NCBI RefSeq assembly: GCF_000308495.1
Contig: NZ_BAFU01000023.1
Span: 1 to 64,000 of the forward strand
DNA: 64,000 bases
DNA from: Nocardia brevicatena NBRC 12119
GTDB taxonomy: Bacteria; Actinomycetota; Actinomycetes; Mycobacteriales; Mycobacteriaceae
Direction: 5' to 3'
The notes beneath the pieces were generated by a model that saw only the letters and a list, made by a program, of their open reading frames with translations, did not search any database and was not told the DNA's origin. Of the stretch, positions 46,479-55,955 are shown in pieces; positions within the stretch are counted from its first letter, which is position 1; each line of letters starts with the position of its first letter. Position numbers and translations under genes: made by a program.

Positions 46479-47024
46479 CTAATGGCCGAACTGGCGGCGT
46501 TCCTCTTCCACGAGGTCCTCCCATTCCTCCATGATCTGTTCCATCTCGTCCGGAAACACCCAGCGGCGCATCGCCCAGAAGCGGAAGGCCATCTGCAGCA
46601 GGTTGCCGATGACGTAGGCGCTGAAGAAGTCGGCGATGTTCTCCACGGTGAAGCTGACCGTGGGCTGCTGCAGGTGGAAAGCGTAGCGGGACAGGTACAG
46701 CGGTAGGAAGCTGAGCACCACCCCTACGCCGCTGACCGCGAAGAACAGCAGCGCCTCGTGATGGCGTTCCCGGCCGCCGCGGTTCTTGAACGACCATTCG
46801 CGGTTGAGGATGTAGGAGGCGATCACCGCGATCACACCCCCGATAATCTTCGCCGTCACCGGCTTCTCGGCGAGAACCGTCCACTTCAGGATGTAGAAGA
46901 TGCCGCTATCGATCACGAAGGTGGTCGCGCCGACGATGGCGAACTTGATCAGCTCGCGATGACGGTAGGCGATCTCCTGTAGAGATGTGGGGAGGACGCT
47001 GACCACGCCGTCGACGATTGACAC
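46479..47024 (-). CDS. GtrA-family membrane protein (Rv3277-like)
   Basis: 181 aa with four transmembrane helices (ELIKFAIVGATTFVIDSGIFYIL; KIIGGVIAVIASYIL; HEALLFFAVSGVGVVLSFLPLYL; a fourth around FFSAYVIGNLLQMAF) and the family's NREWSF motif between helices 2 and 3. GtrA proteins are thought to flip polyprenyl-linked sugars for envelope glycans. The acidic C-terminal tail (EMEQIMEEWEDLVEEE) is unusual for the family. Divergent from purK, as in mycobacteria. Confidence 0.88.
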   Translation of the reverse strand: MSIVDGVVSVLPTSLQEIAYRHRELIKFAIVGATTFVIDSGIFYILKWTVLAEKPVTAKIIGGVIAVIASYILNREWSFKNRGGRERHHEALLFFAVSGVGVVLSFLPLYLSRYAFHLQQPTVSFTVENIADFFSAYVIGNLLQMAFRFWAMRRWVFPDEMEQIMEEWEDLVEEERRQFGH

Positions 47025-47122
47025 AAAGCCAGAGCATACCGCTCCGGCGTTTCGGCGAGGCCCTGGCGGTTCCGGTGGTGATTCGGAAGACGGGCCCTGG
47101 GTGATATCGGCCGGTTACCGGC

Positions 47123-48343
47123 ATGACAGTATTGACCGACGTGAGTGCACGTACCTTCGATTCCGCGGCGATGCCGACCGTCACCATGATCGGCGGCGGG
47201 CAGTTGGCGCGGATGACCCATCAGGCGGCCGTGGCGCTCGGTCAGCGGCTGCGGGTGCTCGCCGAGCGTCCGGACGATCCCGCCGCCCAGGTCAGTCCCG
47301 ATATCGTCATTGGCAGTCACACCGATCTGGCCGCCCTGCGCCGGGCCGCCGTCGGTTCACATGCGCTGACCTTCGACCACGAGCATGTGCCCACCGAATA
47401 CCTGGAGGCGCTGGTCGCCGAGGGGGTCAATGTGCAGCCGCCGCCTTCGGCGCTGCGCTTCGCGCAGGACAAACTGGCCATGCGCACCGAACTGTCCGCG
47501 CGGGGCCTGCCGGTGCCGGCCTTCGCCGCGGTCGAGTCCGAGGCGGACGCGGTGCGGTTCGGCGAGGAACACGGGTGGCCGATTGTGCTCAAGGCGATCC
47601 GCGGCGGCTACGACGGCCGCGGCGTGTGGATGCCGGCCGATGCCGAGGCGGCCGCGAAGATCGCCGCCGAACAGCTCGGACGCGGGGTACGCCTGTTGGC
47701 CGAGGTTCGGGTTCCGTTGCGGCGCGAGTTGTCGGCGATGGTGGCGCGTTCCCCGTTCGGGCAGGCCGCGACGTGGCCGGTGGTGGAGACCGTGCAGCGG
47801 CACGGCCAGTGCGCGGTGGTCATCGCGCCCGCGCCCGATCTGTCGGAGGACCTGGCCACCGCGGCGGAGTCGATGGCACTGCGGTTGGCGCAGGAACTGG
47901 GCGTGGTCGGTGCCATGGCGGTGGAGCTGTTCGAGACCTCCGACGGGGAACTGCTGGTGAATGAGCTGGCCATGCGCCCACACAACTCCGGCCACTGGGG
48001 TATGGACGGTGCCCGCACCGGTCAGTTCGAACAGCATCTGCGGGCGGTACTGGACTATCCGCTCGGCGATACGAGTCCGCTGGCGCCGGTGACCGTGATG
48101 GCGAATATCCTCGGCGCGCCCGAGGCGCCCGCCATGTCGATGGACGAACGTCTGCACCATCTGTTCGCCCGGATGCCCGACGCCAGGGTGCACCTGTACG
48201 GCAAGAGCGAACGCCCGGACCGCAAGATCGGGCATGTGAACGTGCTCGGCGACGATGTCGCCGTGGTTCGGGAGAAGGCGGAGCGCGCGGCGTACTGGAT
48301 GTCGCACGCGGTATGGACCGACGGATGGGACCCACATGAGTGA
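47123..48343 (+). CDS. purK: N5-carboxyaminoimidazole ribonucleotide synthase
   Basis: 406 aa ATP-grasp enzyme; converts AIR, ATP and bicarbonate to N5-CAIR in purine synthesis. [15 protein letters not shown] at the N-terminus, [46 protein letters not shown] near the C-terminus. An internal ATG at 47171 is an alternative start closer to the conserved core. The end overlaps the purE start by 8 bp, giving coupled translation of consecutive pathway enzymes. Confidence 0.95.
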   Translation: MTVLTDVSARTFDSAAMPTVTMIGGGQLARMTHQAAVALGQRLRVLAERPDDPAAQVSPDIVIGSHTDLAALRRAAVGSHALTFDHEHVPTEYLEALVAEGVNVQPPPSALRFAQDKLAMRTELSARGLPVPAFAAVESEADAVRFGEEHGWPIVLKAIRGGYDGRGVWMPADAEAAAKIAAEQLGRGVRLLAEVRVPLRRELSAMVARSPFGQAATWPVVETVQRHGQCAVVIAPAPDLSEDLATAAESMALRLAQELGVVGAMAVELFETSDGELLVNELAMRPHNSGHWGMDGARTGQFEQHLRAVLDYPLGDTSPLAPVTVMANILGAPEAPAMSMDERLHHLFARMPDARVHLYGKSERPDRKIGHVNVLGDDVAVVREKAERAAYWMSHAVWTDGWDPHE

Positions 48344-48878
48344 GACAGCGGACGACTCCGTGGTGGAGGGCAGTGCCCCCGGAACGCCTGCCGTGGGCCT
48401 GATCATGGGCAGCGATTCCGACTGGCCGACAATGGAGGCCGCCGCCGAGGCCCTCGCCGAGTTCGGGGTCCGCTTCGAGGTCGGCGTGGTATCCGCGCAT
48501 CGCACCCCGCAGCGGATGCTCGACTATGCCCGCGACGCCGCCGGTCGCGGTCTGCGAGTCCTGGTCGCCGGTGCGGGTGGGGCCGCCCATCTGCCGGGTA
48601 TGGTCGCCTCCGCGACCGCGCTGCCGGTTATCGGCGTCCCCGTCCCGCTGAAGTACCTGGACGGTATGGACTCGCTGCTGTCGATCGTGCAGATGCCCGC
48701 AGGTGTCCCGGTGGCCACCGTTTCCATCGGCGGCGCGCGCAACGCGGGTCTGCTCGCGGTCCGCATCCTCGCCGCCCACGACCCGGCCCTGCGCACGCGC
48801 ATGGAACAGTTCCAGGCCGGTCTGGAGAAGATGGTGCTGGAAAAGGACGAGGCGCTGCGCCGGCGCCTGCTGGGCTGA
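48336..48878 (+). CDS. purE: N5-carboxyaminoimidazole ribonucleotide mutase
   Basis: 180 aa; rearranges N5-CAIR to CAIR, the step after PurK. Class I PurE signatures: [23 protein letters not shown] with the catalytic His, [35 protein letters not shown] and [17 protein letters not shown]. The start at ATG 48336 lies within the purK 3' end (ATGAGTGA). Confidence 0.95.
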   Translation: MSETADDSVVEGSAPGTPAVGLIMGSDSDWPTMEAAAEALAEFGVRFEVGVVSAHRTPQRMLDYARDAAGRGLRVLVAGAGGAAHLPGMVASATALPVIGVPVPLKYLDGMDSLLSIVQMPAGVPVATVSIGGARNAGLLAVRILAAHDPALRTRMEQFQAGLEKMVLEKDEALRRRLLG

Positions 48879-48968
48879 CGCGTACCGGCGGTGGACGACC
48901 GTCCCCGATTCGCCCGGCCGGATTCCCGCCCATGACATGCCCGCATAATCGGGCCCGCGAAGACGACC

Positions 48969-49496
48969 TCACCGGCAGCGCGATTCCGGCTCGATGTGGT
49001 CGTCGCGGTATCGGGTGGGTTCGGGTCGGTCCCGGAAGACCACCCACCGCATGGCGGCATACATATAGGCCGCCTCGCAGGCCCCGGCCAGCAGCCGGGA
49101 GATGTGGTACTGGACGCCGAGTTCGGCCAGTCCGACGCCGACTCCGAGGATGAAGGCCAGATAGTTGACGACCACGACCACGGCGTACGCCATGAGCTGG
49201 CGTTCGACCGGGGCGTGGGAACGGAAGTTGAAGACGCGGTTCAGCAGGTAGGCGAGCCCGAACGCGCAGATGTAGGCAAGCGTCACCGACAGCCACCCGG
49301 GCAGCCCGAACCCGCTGCGCAAGGCGGTCAACAGCACCAGATCGACGCCGAAGGTGAAGCTGTTGACGATCGCGAAACCGAGGAAGGTCGGGGCGACGAT
49401 ACGCTCCAGTCCCCAGGGCAGGTGGGCGACGACCGCCACGCACCACCGGGTGTATCGGTCCGCCCAGGTCTCGGTGCGGGTCGCCGGCTCGTGCAC
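48969..49496 (-). CDS. Second GtrA-family membrane protein
   Basis: 175 aa from GTG 49496 (TTG 49544 is an alternative; neither start has a clear ribosome site). Four helices: APTFLGFAIVNSFTFGVDLVLL; LSVTLAYICAFGLAYLL; LMAYAVVVVVNYLAFILGVGV; RLLAGACEAAYMYAAM, with the NRVFNF motif after helix 2. It is the second member of this family within 2.5 kb, on the other side of purKE, with low visible identity to the first. Same proposed lipid-linked sugar role. Confidence 0.82.
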   Translation of the reverse strand: MHEPATRTETWADRYTRWCVAVVAHLPWGLERIVAPTFLGFAIVNSFTFGVDLVLLTALRSGFGLPGWLSVTLAYICAFGLAYLLNRVFNFRSHAPVERQLMAYAVVVVVNYLAFILGVGVGLAELGVQYHISRLLAGACEAAYMYAAMRWVVFRDRPEPTRYRDDHIEPESRCR

Positions 49497-49669
49497 GCCG
49501 TCAGCGTGCCGGAACGAGATGTCCGGGAGATGAGCGACCGGCAAACACCGGTCCGGCCGCGAACAGGAGCTGTCGATCGGGTCACGAAACCCATGCTTTG
49601 CTGTTTCGGCAAATTTCCTTGCTGTATCGCCCAGGGGTTCGGATAGTCGTCGACGAGGAGGTGGTCCGG

Positions 49670-50683
49670 GTGACCGAACAATTGAACGACGACTACGACG
49701 TGGTGGTGGCAGGCGGTGGCGCCGCCGGCCTGAACGGGGCCCTGATGCTGGCTCGTGCGCGCCGGTCGGTGCTGGTGATCGACGCCGGCGAACCGCGTAA
49801 TGCCCCGGCTTCGGGGGTGCACGGATTACTGGCCCGAGAAGGGATGCCCCCAGCCGAACTGCTGGAACGGGGGCGGGCCGAGGTCCGCGGTTACGGCGGC
49901 CGGGTGGAGCCCGGGCGGATCACCGCGGTATCCCGGGGTGCGGCCGGTTTCACGGTCACCCTGGCCGACGGCCGCGCCGTACACGCACGCCGACTGCTGG
50001 TGACGACCGGGCTGGTCGACGAACTACCGGATATCCCCGGCCTGCGGGAGCGGTGGGGCCGCGATGCCCTGCACTGTCCGTACTGTCACGGCTGGGAGGT
50101 GCGCGACCGCGCGATCGGGGTGTTGAGCACCGGTCCGATGTCGATGCACCAGGCGCTGCTCTTCCGTCAGTTGAGCGAGGACGTCGTCTTCTTCACCCAT
50201 ACCCGGCCCGCCCCCACGGAAGCCGAGGCGGAACGCCTGGCCGCCCGCGGTATCCGCGTGGTCGAGGGGGAGATCGCGGGATTGGACATCGTCGACGACC
50301 GGCTCGTCGGTATCCGGCTCGGCGATGGCACAACGGTCGCCCGGGAGGCCGTGGCGGTGGGGCCGCGAATGGTCGCGCGGGCGGAGTTCCTGGACGGTAT
50401 CGGGTTGCGGGCCGTGGAACATCCGGCCGGGGTCGGCCTGCACATACCCGCCGACGCCACCGGTCGCAGCGAGGTGCCCGGCGTGTGGGTGGCGGGCAAT
50501 GTCACCGATCCGTCGGCCCAGGTCGGCGCCTCCGCGGCGGCCGGCGCCTTCGCGGGCGCCCAGATCAACGCCGACCTGGTGGAGGAGGAAACCCATCAGG
50601 CCGTGGCGGCCTACCGAGACGGTTCCGCCACGGGGTCGTACGCGGCGGTCGGTGACCCGGTTGCCGGGGCGGGCCGCCGCTGA
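49670..50683 (+). CDS. Thioredoxin reductase-like FAD/NAD(P) oxidoreductase
   Basis: 337 aa from GTG 49670 (GGAGG 8 bp upstream). FAD motif VVVAGGGAAGLNGALMLARA, the redox-active HCPYCHGWEVRD (CxxC), and C-terminal GVWVAGNVTDPSAQVG. The arrangement matches the low-molecular-weight thioredoxin reductase fold. The NADPH-domain GxGxxG is degenerate (GVLSTGPMS), so the reductant or partner may differ from classical TrxB. No thioredoxin gene is adjacent. Confidence 0.85.
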   Translation: MTEQLNDDYDVVVAGGGAAGLNGALMLARARRSVLVIDAGEPRNAPASGVHGLLAREGMPPAELLERGRAEVRGYGGRVEPGRITAVSRGAAGFTVTLADGRAVHARRLLVTTGLVDELPDIPGLRERWGRDALHCPYCHGWEVRDRAIGVLSTGPMSMHQALLFRQLSEDVVFFTHTRPAPTEAEAERLAARGIRVVEGEIAGLDIVDDRLVGIRLGDGTTVAREAVAVGPRMVARAEFLDGIGLRAVEHPAGVGLHIPADATGRSEVPGVWVAGNVTDPSAQVGASAAAGAFAGAQINADLVEEETHQAVAAYRDGSATGSYAAVGDPVAGAGRR

Positions 50684-50902
50684 AACGGATACCTCGCGGC
50701 GCCGGCCGCCGGACCGAGATACACGACGGTCACCGCCGCGCCGGTGCGGGGTCGTCGGTGTCGGGCCGGACTCACGGGTAATCGGCGTCGGGACGAAGGC
50801 AGGGGTGGCGAGGTATCCGGCGTCGGGCCGATCACCGGCCGTGTCCGGATCAATTCGGGTACGGCCGGTGAGTGGATCGGTGTCGGGCGTTAGCGTGGAT
50901 AT

Positions 50903-52261
50903 GTGGACCTGCACGAGCTGATCGCCCGACTGCCGGACGGCGCCGTCATCACCGATCCCGACCGACTCGCCGGGTACCGGCAGGACTGGGCGAAGGACCC
51001 GGACGCCGGTACCCCGGCGGCGGTGGTGCGGGTTCGCCGCACCACCGAGGTGTCGGCGACCCTGCGGTGGGCGAACGAGCACCGGGTTCCGGTGGTACCC
51101 CGCGGGGCCGGCTCGGGACTGTCCGGTGGCGCGACCGCGCTGGACGGGGGGATCGTCCTGAGCACCGAGCTGATGCGGGATATCACCGTCGATCCGGTAA
51201 CCCGGACCGCCGTGGTGCAGCCCGGACTGCTCAATGCCGAGGTCAAACGGGCCGCCGCCGCGCACGGGCTGTGGTATCCACCGGATCCGTCGTCGTTCGA
51301 GATGTGCTCGATCGGCGGTAACGCCGCCACCAACGCGGGCGGTCTGTGCTGTGTGAAATACGGTGTGACCACCGACTATGTGCTCGGCATGGAGGTGGTG
51401 CTGGCCGACGGCACCCCAGTGCGGTTGGGTGGGCCGCGATTGAAGGACTCGGCCGGGCTGCCGTTGACCAAGCTGTTCGTCGGCAGCGAGGGAACCCTCG
51501 GCGTGATCACCGAACTGACCCTGCGGTTGCTGCCCGCGCAGCCGCGGCAGAGCACCGTGGTGGCCTCCTTCCCGACTCTCATCGGGGCCACCGAGGCGAT
51601 CCTCGCCATCACTGGCGCGTTGCGGCCGGCCATGCTCGAGTTCATGGACACCGTCGCCGTCAATGCCGTCGAGGACGAACTGCGGATGGGATTGGACCGC
51701 GGTGCGGCGGCGCTGCTGGTCGCCCGCTCCGACGCCCCCGGTGAGCATGCCGGGCATGAGGCCCGACTCATGGTCGAGGCCTGTGAGAAGTCCGGGGCGA
51801 CAGAGGTTTTCCACACCGACGACCCGGAGGAAGGGGAGGCCTTCACCGCCGCCCGGCGTTTCGCGATCCCCGCGGTGGAACGGCTGGGTCCGCTCCTGCT
51901 GGAGGATATCGGGGTGCCGCTGCCCCGACTGGGCGATCTGGTCACCGGAATCGCCGATATCGCCGAACGCAACGACGTCATCATCTCGGTGATCGCGCAC
52001 GCCGGCGACGGCAACACCCATCCGCTGATCGTGTACGACCCCATCGACCCCGATCAGACCGTCCGCGCGCACCGCGCGTTCGGCGAGATCATGGATCTGG
52101 CCATTGTATTCGGCGGCACCATTACCGGGGAACACGGTGTCGGCAGGCTCAAGAAGGCATGGCTGCCGGACCAGTTGGGGCCGGATGTCATGGAGCTGAC
52201 CCGCCGCGTCAAGGATGCCCTCGACCCGCACGGCATCCTCAACCCGGGTGCCATCCTGTAA
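50903..52261 (+). CDS. FAD-linked oxidase, GlcD/D-lactate dehydrogenase-like
   Basis: 452 aa from GTG 50903. PCMH-type FAD domain: VPVVPRGAGSGLSGGA, VQPGLLNAEVKRAAAAHGLWYPPDPSS, GGNAATNAGGLCCVKYG and FVGSEGTLGVITELTLRLLP. The C-terminal oxidase domain has VIAHAGDGNTHPLI and GTITGEHGVGRLK with a likely catalytic His. It oxidises a 2-hydroxy acid (glycolate, D-lactate or D-2-hydroxyglutarate are candidates). Single-subunit form: no iron-sulfur partner gene lies nearby. Confidence 0.88.
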   Translation: MDLHELIARLPDGAVITDPDRLAGYRQDWAKDPDAGTPAAVVRVRRTTEVSATLRWANEHRVPVVPRGAGSGLSGGATALDGGIVLSTELMRDITVDPVTRTAVVQPGLLNAEVKRAAAAHGLWYPPDPSSFEMCSIGGNAATNAGGLCCVKYGVTTDYVLGMEVVLADGTPVRLGGPRLKDSAGLPLTKLFVGSEGTLGVITELTLRLLPAQPRQSTVVASFPTLIGATEAILAITGALRPAMLEFMDTVAVNAVEDELRMGLDRGAAALLVARSDAPGEHAGHEARLMVEACEKSGATEVFHTDDPEEGEAFTAARRFAIPAVERLGPLLLEDIGVPLPRLGDLVTGIADIAERNDVIISVIAHAGDGNTHPLIVYDPIDPDQTVRAHRAFGEIMDLAIVFGGTITGEHGVGRLKKAWLPDQLGPDVMELTRRVKDALDPHGILNPGAIL

Positions 52262-52295
52262 CCGTCCGAACCGCTCGCCGACCAGGAGTCCCGAC

Positions 52296-52583
52296 GTGAC
52301 CACACGGATCGAACACAACACCGCCGATACCCGCTACGAGATCTATATCGACGACACCTTGGCCGGCTACGCCGATTACGCCGAGAACGCGGCCGACAAG
52401 GTGCGAAACTTCCACCACACCATGACCTTCCCCGAATTCCGGGGGCGAGGTGTCGCCGCCCAGGTGGTGGAGCATGCCCTGGACGATGCCCGCGCCGCGG
52501 GCTATACCGTCGTCCCCACCTGCTGGTATGTGGAGGAGTACATCGGCGCCCACCCGGAGTATGCCGATTTGGTACGCCGCTGA
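52296..52583 (+). CDS. Small GNAT-like N-acetyltransferase (YjdJ type)
   Basis: 95 aa from GTG 52296 with AGGAG 9 bp upstream. Short Gcn5-like fold: YEIYIDDTLAGYADY, HHTMTFPEFRGRGVAAQVVEHALDDAR (acetyl-CoA loop RGRGVAA) and VVPTCWYVEEYIGAHPEY. This length and order match the COG2388 group. Substrate unknown. Follows the FAD-linked oxidase by 34 bp, possibly in one transcript. Confidence 0.88.
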   Translation: MTTRIEHNTADTRYEIYIDDTLAGYADYAENAADKVRNFHHTMTFPEFRGRGVAAQVVEHALDDARAAGYTVVPTCWYVEEYIGAHPEYADLVRR

Positions 52584-52736
52584 GCGTCAGCGGGTTTCGC
52601 GTGACCGTCTCCGGGAACGCAAGCGGGCCCGGTCATTCGGTTATTCGCACCTTCGCGTGAGGTAATGTGAGCCCACCTCGTTCCGAGGGGCGGAGGACCT
52701 GGTCCTCACTCCGCGCCCAGGAAGGAGGTGTGGGTC

Positions 52737-52871
52737 ATGGGGAAACACCGTAAATCTACGGGTAGACACCGCAAGAAGAATGCCCCGGCCAACCGGGCTG
52801 CCGTCGTAGCCGGCATTGCCCTGGTGACCGGGGCGACCTTCGAGTTGGTCCGCTGGTTGCGGGTCAAGTGA
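52737..52871 (+). CDS. Small basic membrane-associated protein
   Basis: 44 aa, missed by ordinary length cut-offs. AAGGAGGTG lies 7-8 bp before ATG 52737, the strongest ribosome site in the window. The product starts MGKHRKSTGRHRKKNA, a highly basic segment, followed by one hydrophobic stretch (AAVVAGIALVTGATFEL) and RWLRVK. It looks like a short tail that docks at the membrane. No family recognised. Confidence 0.6.
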   Translation: MGKHRKSTGRHRKKNAPANRAAVVAGIALVTGATFELVRWLRVK

Positions 52872-52937
52872 CCCACCGGGTGGGGCGTCGTAGCCGCGGC
52901 GCCTCACCCCCAGCATCACCGGAGTGACATGGCAGAT

Positions 52938-52959
52938 AATACATGTGTACCCATGTATT
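52938..52959. terminator. AT-rich hairpin between convergent genes
   Basis: AATACATG (6-nt loop) CATGTATT, perfect 8-bp arms, 14 bp beyond the fadE25 stop and 67 bp after the small-protein stop. Position suits a two-way terminator; low GC also allows an operator. Confidence 0.45.
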
Positions 52960-52972
52960 CGGCAGACCCTGT

Positions 52973-54133
52973 TCAGCCCTTGAGCAGGGCGCGAGACATC
53001 ACGACTCGCTGGACCTGGTTGGTGCCCTCGTAGATCTGGGTGATCTTGGCGTCGCGCATCATTCGCTCCACCGGGAAGTCGGTGGTGTAGCCCGCGCCGC
53101 CGAACAGCTGTACCGCGTTGGTGGTGACCTCCATCGCCACGTCCGAGGCGAAGCATTTGGCGGCCGCGGAGATGAAGCCCAGGTTGGGTTCGCCGCGTTC
53201 GGCCCGGGCGGCGGAGGTGTAGACCATCAGCCGGGCGGCTTCGATCTTCATCGCCATATCGGCCAGCATGAACTGGGTGTTCTGGAAGTCGGCGATGGAC
53301 TGCCCGAACTGTTTGCGGTCCTTGGTGTAGGCGAGGGCGGCGTCGAGTGCGCCCTGGGCCAGACCCACCGCCTGCGCGCCGATGGTGGGGCGGGTGTGGT
53401 CGAGGGTCTGCAGGGCGGTCTTGAAACCGGTGCCCGGTTCGCCGATGATCCGGTCGCCCGGTACCCGGCAGTTCTCGAAGTACAACTCGGCGGTGGGGGA
53501 GCCCTTGATACCGAGTTTGTGTTCGAGCGGGCCGACCACGAAGCCCTCGTCGTCCTTGTGTACCAGGAACGCGGAGATACCGTTGGCACCCTTGTCGGGA
53601 TCGGTCACGGCCATCACGGTGTACCAGGAGGATTTGCCGCCGTTGGTGATCCAGCACTTGGAGCCGTTGATGATCCAGTCGTCGCCATCGCGCTTGGCGC
53701 GGGTGCGCATGCTCGCGGCGTCGGAACCGGCCTCGCGCTCGGACAGCGCGTAGGAGGCCATCTCGCCGTTGACGATATCGGGCAGCACCTTCTGCTTCAG
53801 CTCTTCGGAGCCGTTGAGGATCATGCCCATAGTGCCGAGTTTGTTGACCGCCGGAATGAGCGAGGAGGAGCCGCAGGCCCGCGCGACCTCTTCGATCACG
53901 ATGCAGGTCGCGACCGAGTCGGCGCCCTGGCCGCCATAGGTCTCCGGGATGTGCACGGCGTTGAAACCCGCGGCATTCAGTGCCGCGAGCGCTTCCTCGG
54001 GAAAGCGCGATTTCTCGTCCACGTCCTTGGCGTGGGGGGCGATCTCCTTCTCGGCCAGCCCGCGGATGGCCGAGCGGAGTTCCTCGTGGAAGTCCTCGAG
54101 CTTGAACAGGTCGAAATCGGGGTTTCCCGCCAT
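52973..54133 (-). CDS. fadE25: Acyl-CoA dehydrogenase
   Basis: 386 aa from ATG 54133 (MAGNPDFDLFKLEDFHEELR). FAD-dependent alpha,beta-dehydrogenation of acyl-CoA in fatty-acid oxidation. Motifs: ALSEREAGSDAASMRTRA, WITNGGKSSWYTVMAV, the helix AYTKDRKQFGQSIADFQ, and the catalytic-base region QIYEGTNQVQRVVMSRALL. Corresponds to Rv3274c FadE25 downstream of purE in mycobacteria; here four extra genes and a small ORF separate them. Confidence 0.93.
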   Translation of the reverse strand: MAGNPDFDLFKLEDFHEELRSAIRGLAEKEIAPHAKDVDEKSRFPEEALAALNAAGFNAVHIPETYGGQGADSVATCIVIEEVARACGSSSLIPAVNKLGTMGMILNGSEELKQKVLPDIVNGEMASYALSEREAGSDAASMRTRAKRDGDDWIINGSKCWITNGGKSSWYTVMAVTDPDKGANGISAFLVHKDDEGFVVGPLEHKLGIKGSPTAELYFENCRVPGDRIIGEPGTGFKTALQTLDHTRPTIGAQAVGLAQGALDAALAYTKDRKQFGQSIADFQNTQFMLADMAMKIEAARLMVYTSAARAERGEPNLGFISAAAKCFASDVAMEVTTNAVQLFGGAGYTTDFPVERMMRDAKITQIYEGTNQVQRVVMSRALLKG

Positions 54134-54284
54134 CGGGGCACACTCCTGGGTCCGGTTGCTGCGCTGTACAGGTTCTCCAAAGTATCCGGCACTCGGTGCC
54201 GGCCATATGGCCACTATACGCCCGACCCTTCACCGGGATTGGTCATCCTTCTGACACCGAGTGCCAGCGTTGGCAGGGTATCGC

Positions 54285-54971
54285 TCACAGGGCGCCCAGC
54301 CGCTGATGCAGCAGATCGACGACCTGCCGGGGCGCCATATTCCGCGGAAAAACGGCTACGACCAGCTCCTCGTCACCGTCGCGCCGGTGGTCTCCCCGGG
54401 GAATGGCGGCCAGTTCGGCGCGCAGGTCGGCGGGGCCCGCCGCGGACTCGCCGCGCACCATCCGCCGCAGCAGGTAGTTGTGGGTCGCCGTCACCGCGGC
54501 GGTGAACTGCACCCGCGCCAGATCCGACGAGTCGGGCAGCCGATCGCGCAGATAGTCGGTGAACAGCCGCTCGTAGCGGAACACCGTGACGATCTCCCGG
54601 TCTCGCAGGGCGGGCACCCGCCGCACCACGTGATAACGCCGCACCGCGATCTCCCGCCACTGGGTGAACCGTTCGAAAACCTGCACCACGGCCTCGCAGA
54701 CGGCGTCCCACGGATCGGCGTGCGGCAGGGCCAGGTATTCCGCCGCGGCGGCCAGCTGCGCCTCGTGATCGGCGAAGATCACGTCTTCCTTGGACCGGAA
54801 CTGCCGGAAGAAGGTACGCCGCGAAATCCCGGCGGCCTCGGCGATCTCGTCCACCGAGGTCGCCTCATACCCCTGATCCGCGAATAACCGCAAGGCCTCG
54901 TCCACCACGGCCAGCCGAAACCGGACCGGTTGCGCACCGGCCCGAGAACGAGCGGTTCCTTCATTGCCCAT
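54285..54971 (-). CDS. TetR-family transcriptional regulator
   Basis: 228 aa from ATG 54971. N-terminal HTH: VDEALRLFADQGYEATSVDEIAEAAGISRRTFFRQFRSKEDV split over the usual three helices. The C-terminal ligand domain is Arg-rich and of the MftR-like class (ALRDREIVTVFRYERLF, LRDRLPDSSDLARVQFTAAV). It lies upstream of fadE25 in the same direction, so it might regulate the acyl-CoA dehydrogenase; no operator was identified. Confidence 0.88.
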   Translation of the reverse strand: MGNEGTARSRAGAQPVRFRLAVVDEALRLFADQGYEATSVDEIAEAAGISRRTFFRQFRSKEDVIFADHEAQLAAAAEYLALPHADPWDAVCEAVVQVFERFTQWREIAVRRYHVVRRVPALRDREIVTVFRYERLFTDYLRDRLPDSSDLARVQFTAAVTATHNYLLRRMVRGESAAGPADLRAELAAIPRGDHRRDGDEELVVAVFPRNMAPRQVVDLLHQRLGAL

Positions 54972-55274
54972 GGCGCAACCGTAGCGAGTGTGCGCACCGG
55001 CCCGGCAGTATCGGTGTCGTGATCGGCCGGTTCGCGGACCCACACTGTGCGCTGGTACGTCATGGAAGCGCTTATCGGATGGGTGGTACGTGGGTTATGG
55101 CGGTGACGAGTTCGTCGGCCGGTTGCTCGTCCGGAGGCGCGCGTCCGGTGACGCTCGGCCGAGCCGACAGCGCGATCCCCGGTCGGACCCGCTACCGCGA
55201 ACCGATGCGCCGCACAGGGTGATGACCTTGTGCCGAGGAGAAGGGATACGCCGGCGAAGGCCCCTCACCGGTGG
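54972..55274. other. Intergenic region between the tetR and peptidase E-like genes
   Basis: About 300 bp; presumably contains the tetR promoter. Short plus-strand frames here are Ser/Arg/Gly-rich and lack ribosome sites. Confidence 0.35.
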
Positions 55275-55952
55275 TTACGCCGTATCGTTGTGCTCGCGGC
55301 GGGGTCGGTCTCGGCCCGTATGGCAGCGGATATCGTCGCCGTTCACCACGATGGCATCGTCATCGGTGAGCGCCCAGTGCGCGATCCCGCGCGCCCGATA
55401 GTGGGCGGCCAGCGCGTTCCCGGCGCCGGCGGGATCGGTGGGGGAGTCCACATGGGGGACGATCGGCCGGTCGACGAGTCCGAGTCCGTCCCACAACGGC
55501 TCCATACCGCAGGTCGGCGGCACCTCGGCCGGATCGTCGGCGGCTTCCAGACCGTGCAGGTCGGGGCACAGCAGGCAGGCGCCCGCGCTGTAACCGGCGT
55601 ATACCAGCGTGTCCGCGGCGAGGAGCCGCGGGATGATCCGGTCCGCGCCGCTGCGGGCGAACTGGGCGCGCAGCACGAAGGTGTTCCCACCGCGCACCCA
55701 GACCAGCGGAAAACCGCTCAGCTGTCGTTCGAGTTCGGTGGGCCGTCCGATGTGGTCGCGCAGGTCGATCTCCCGGGGCGTGAACCCCAGCCGGCGCAGC
55801 GGCACCATTTCACTCGTCATGGCGCCGTCGCGTGCCCCCGGCCAGGCGTCACAGGCATTGCCGATCACCGCGACCGGGCCCGGCGCGCCCACCAGCGCGG
55901 CGAGCATGTCGTAGTGCGCGCCGAAGCGGTAGCTCGAGAGGAACAGCCGCAT
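55275..55952 (-). CDS. Peptidase E-like (S51) class I glutamine amidotransferase-fold protein
   Basis: 225 aa. LFLSSYRFGAH at the N-terminus, VAVIGNACD, VRGGNTFVLRAQF, and the nucleophile elbow YAGYSAGACLL with catalytic Ser; a His in IVPHVDSP is the likely second member of the triad. S51 dipeptidases cleave Asp-X dipeptides; cyanophycinase is a relative. The start codon follows the MDMPI gene end by 3 bp on the same strand, so the two are co-transcribed. Confidence 0.85.
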   Translation of the reverse strand: MRLFLSSYRFGAHYDMLAALVGAPGPVAVIGNACDAWPGARDGAMTSEMVPLRRLGFTPREIDLRDHIGRPTELERQLSGFPLVWVRGGNTFVLRAQFARSGADRIIPRLLAADTLVYAGYSAGACLLCPDLHGLEAADDPAEVPPTCGMEPLWDGLGLVDRPIVPHVDSPTDPAGAGNALAAHYRARGIAHWALTDDDAIVVNGDDIRCHTGRDRPRREHNDTA

Positions 55953-55955
55953 GGG

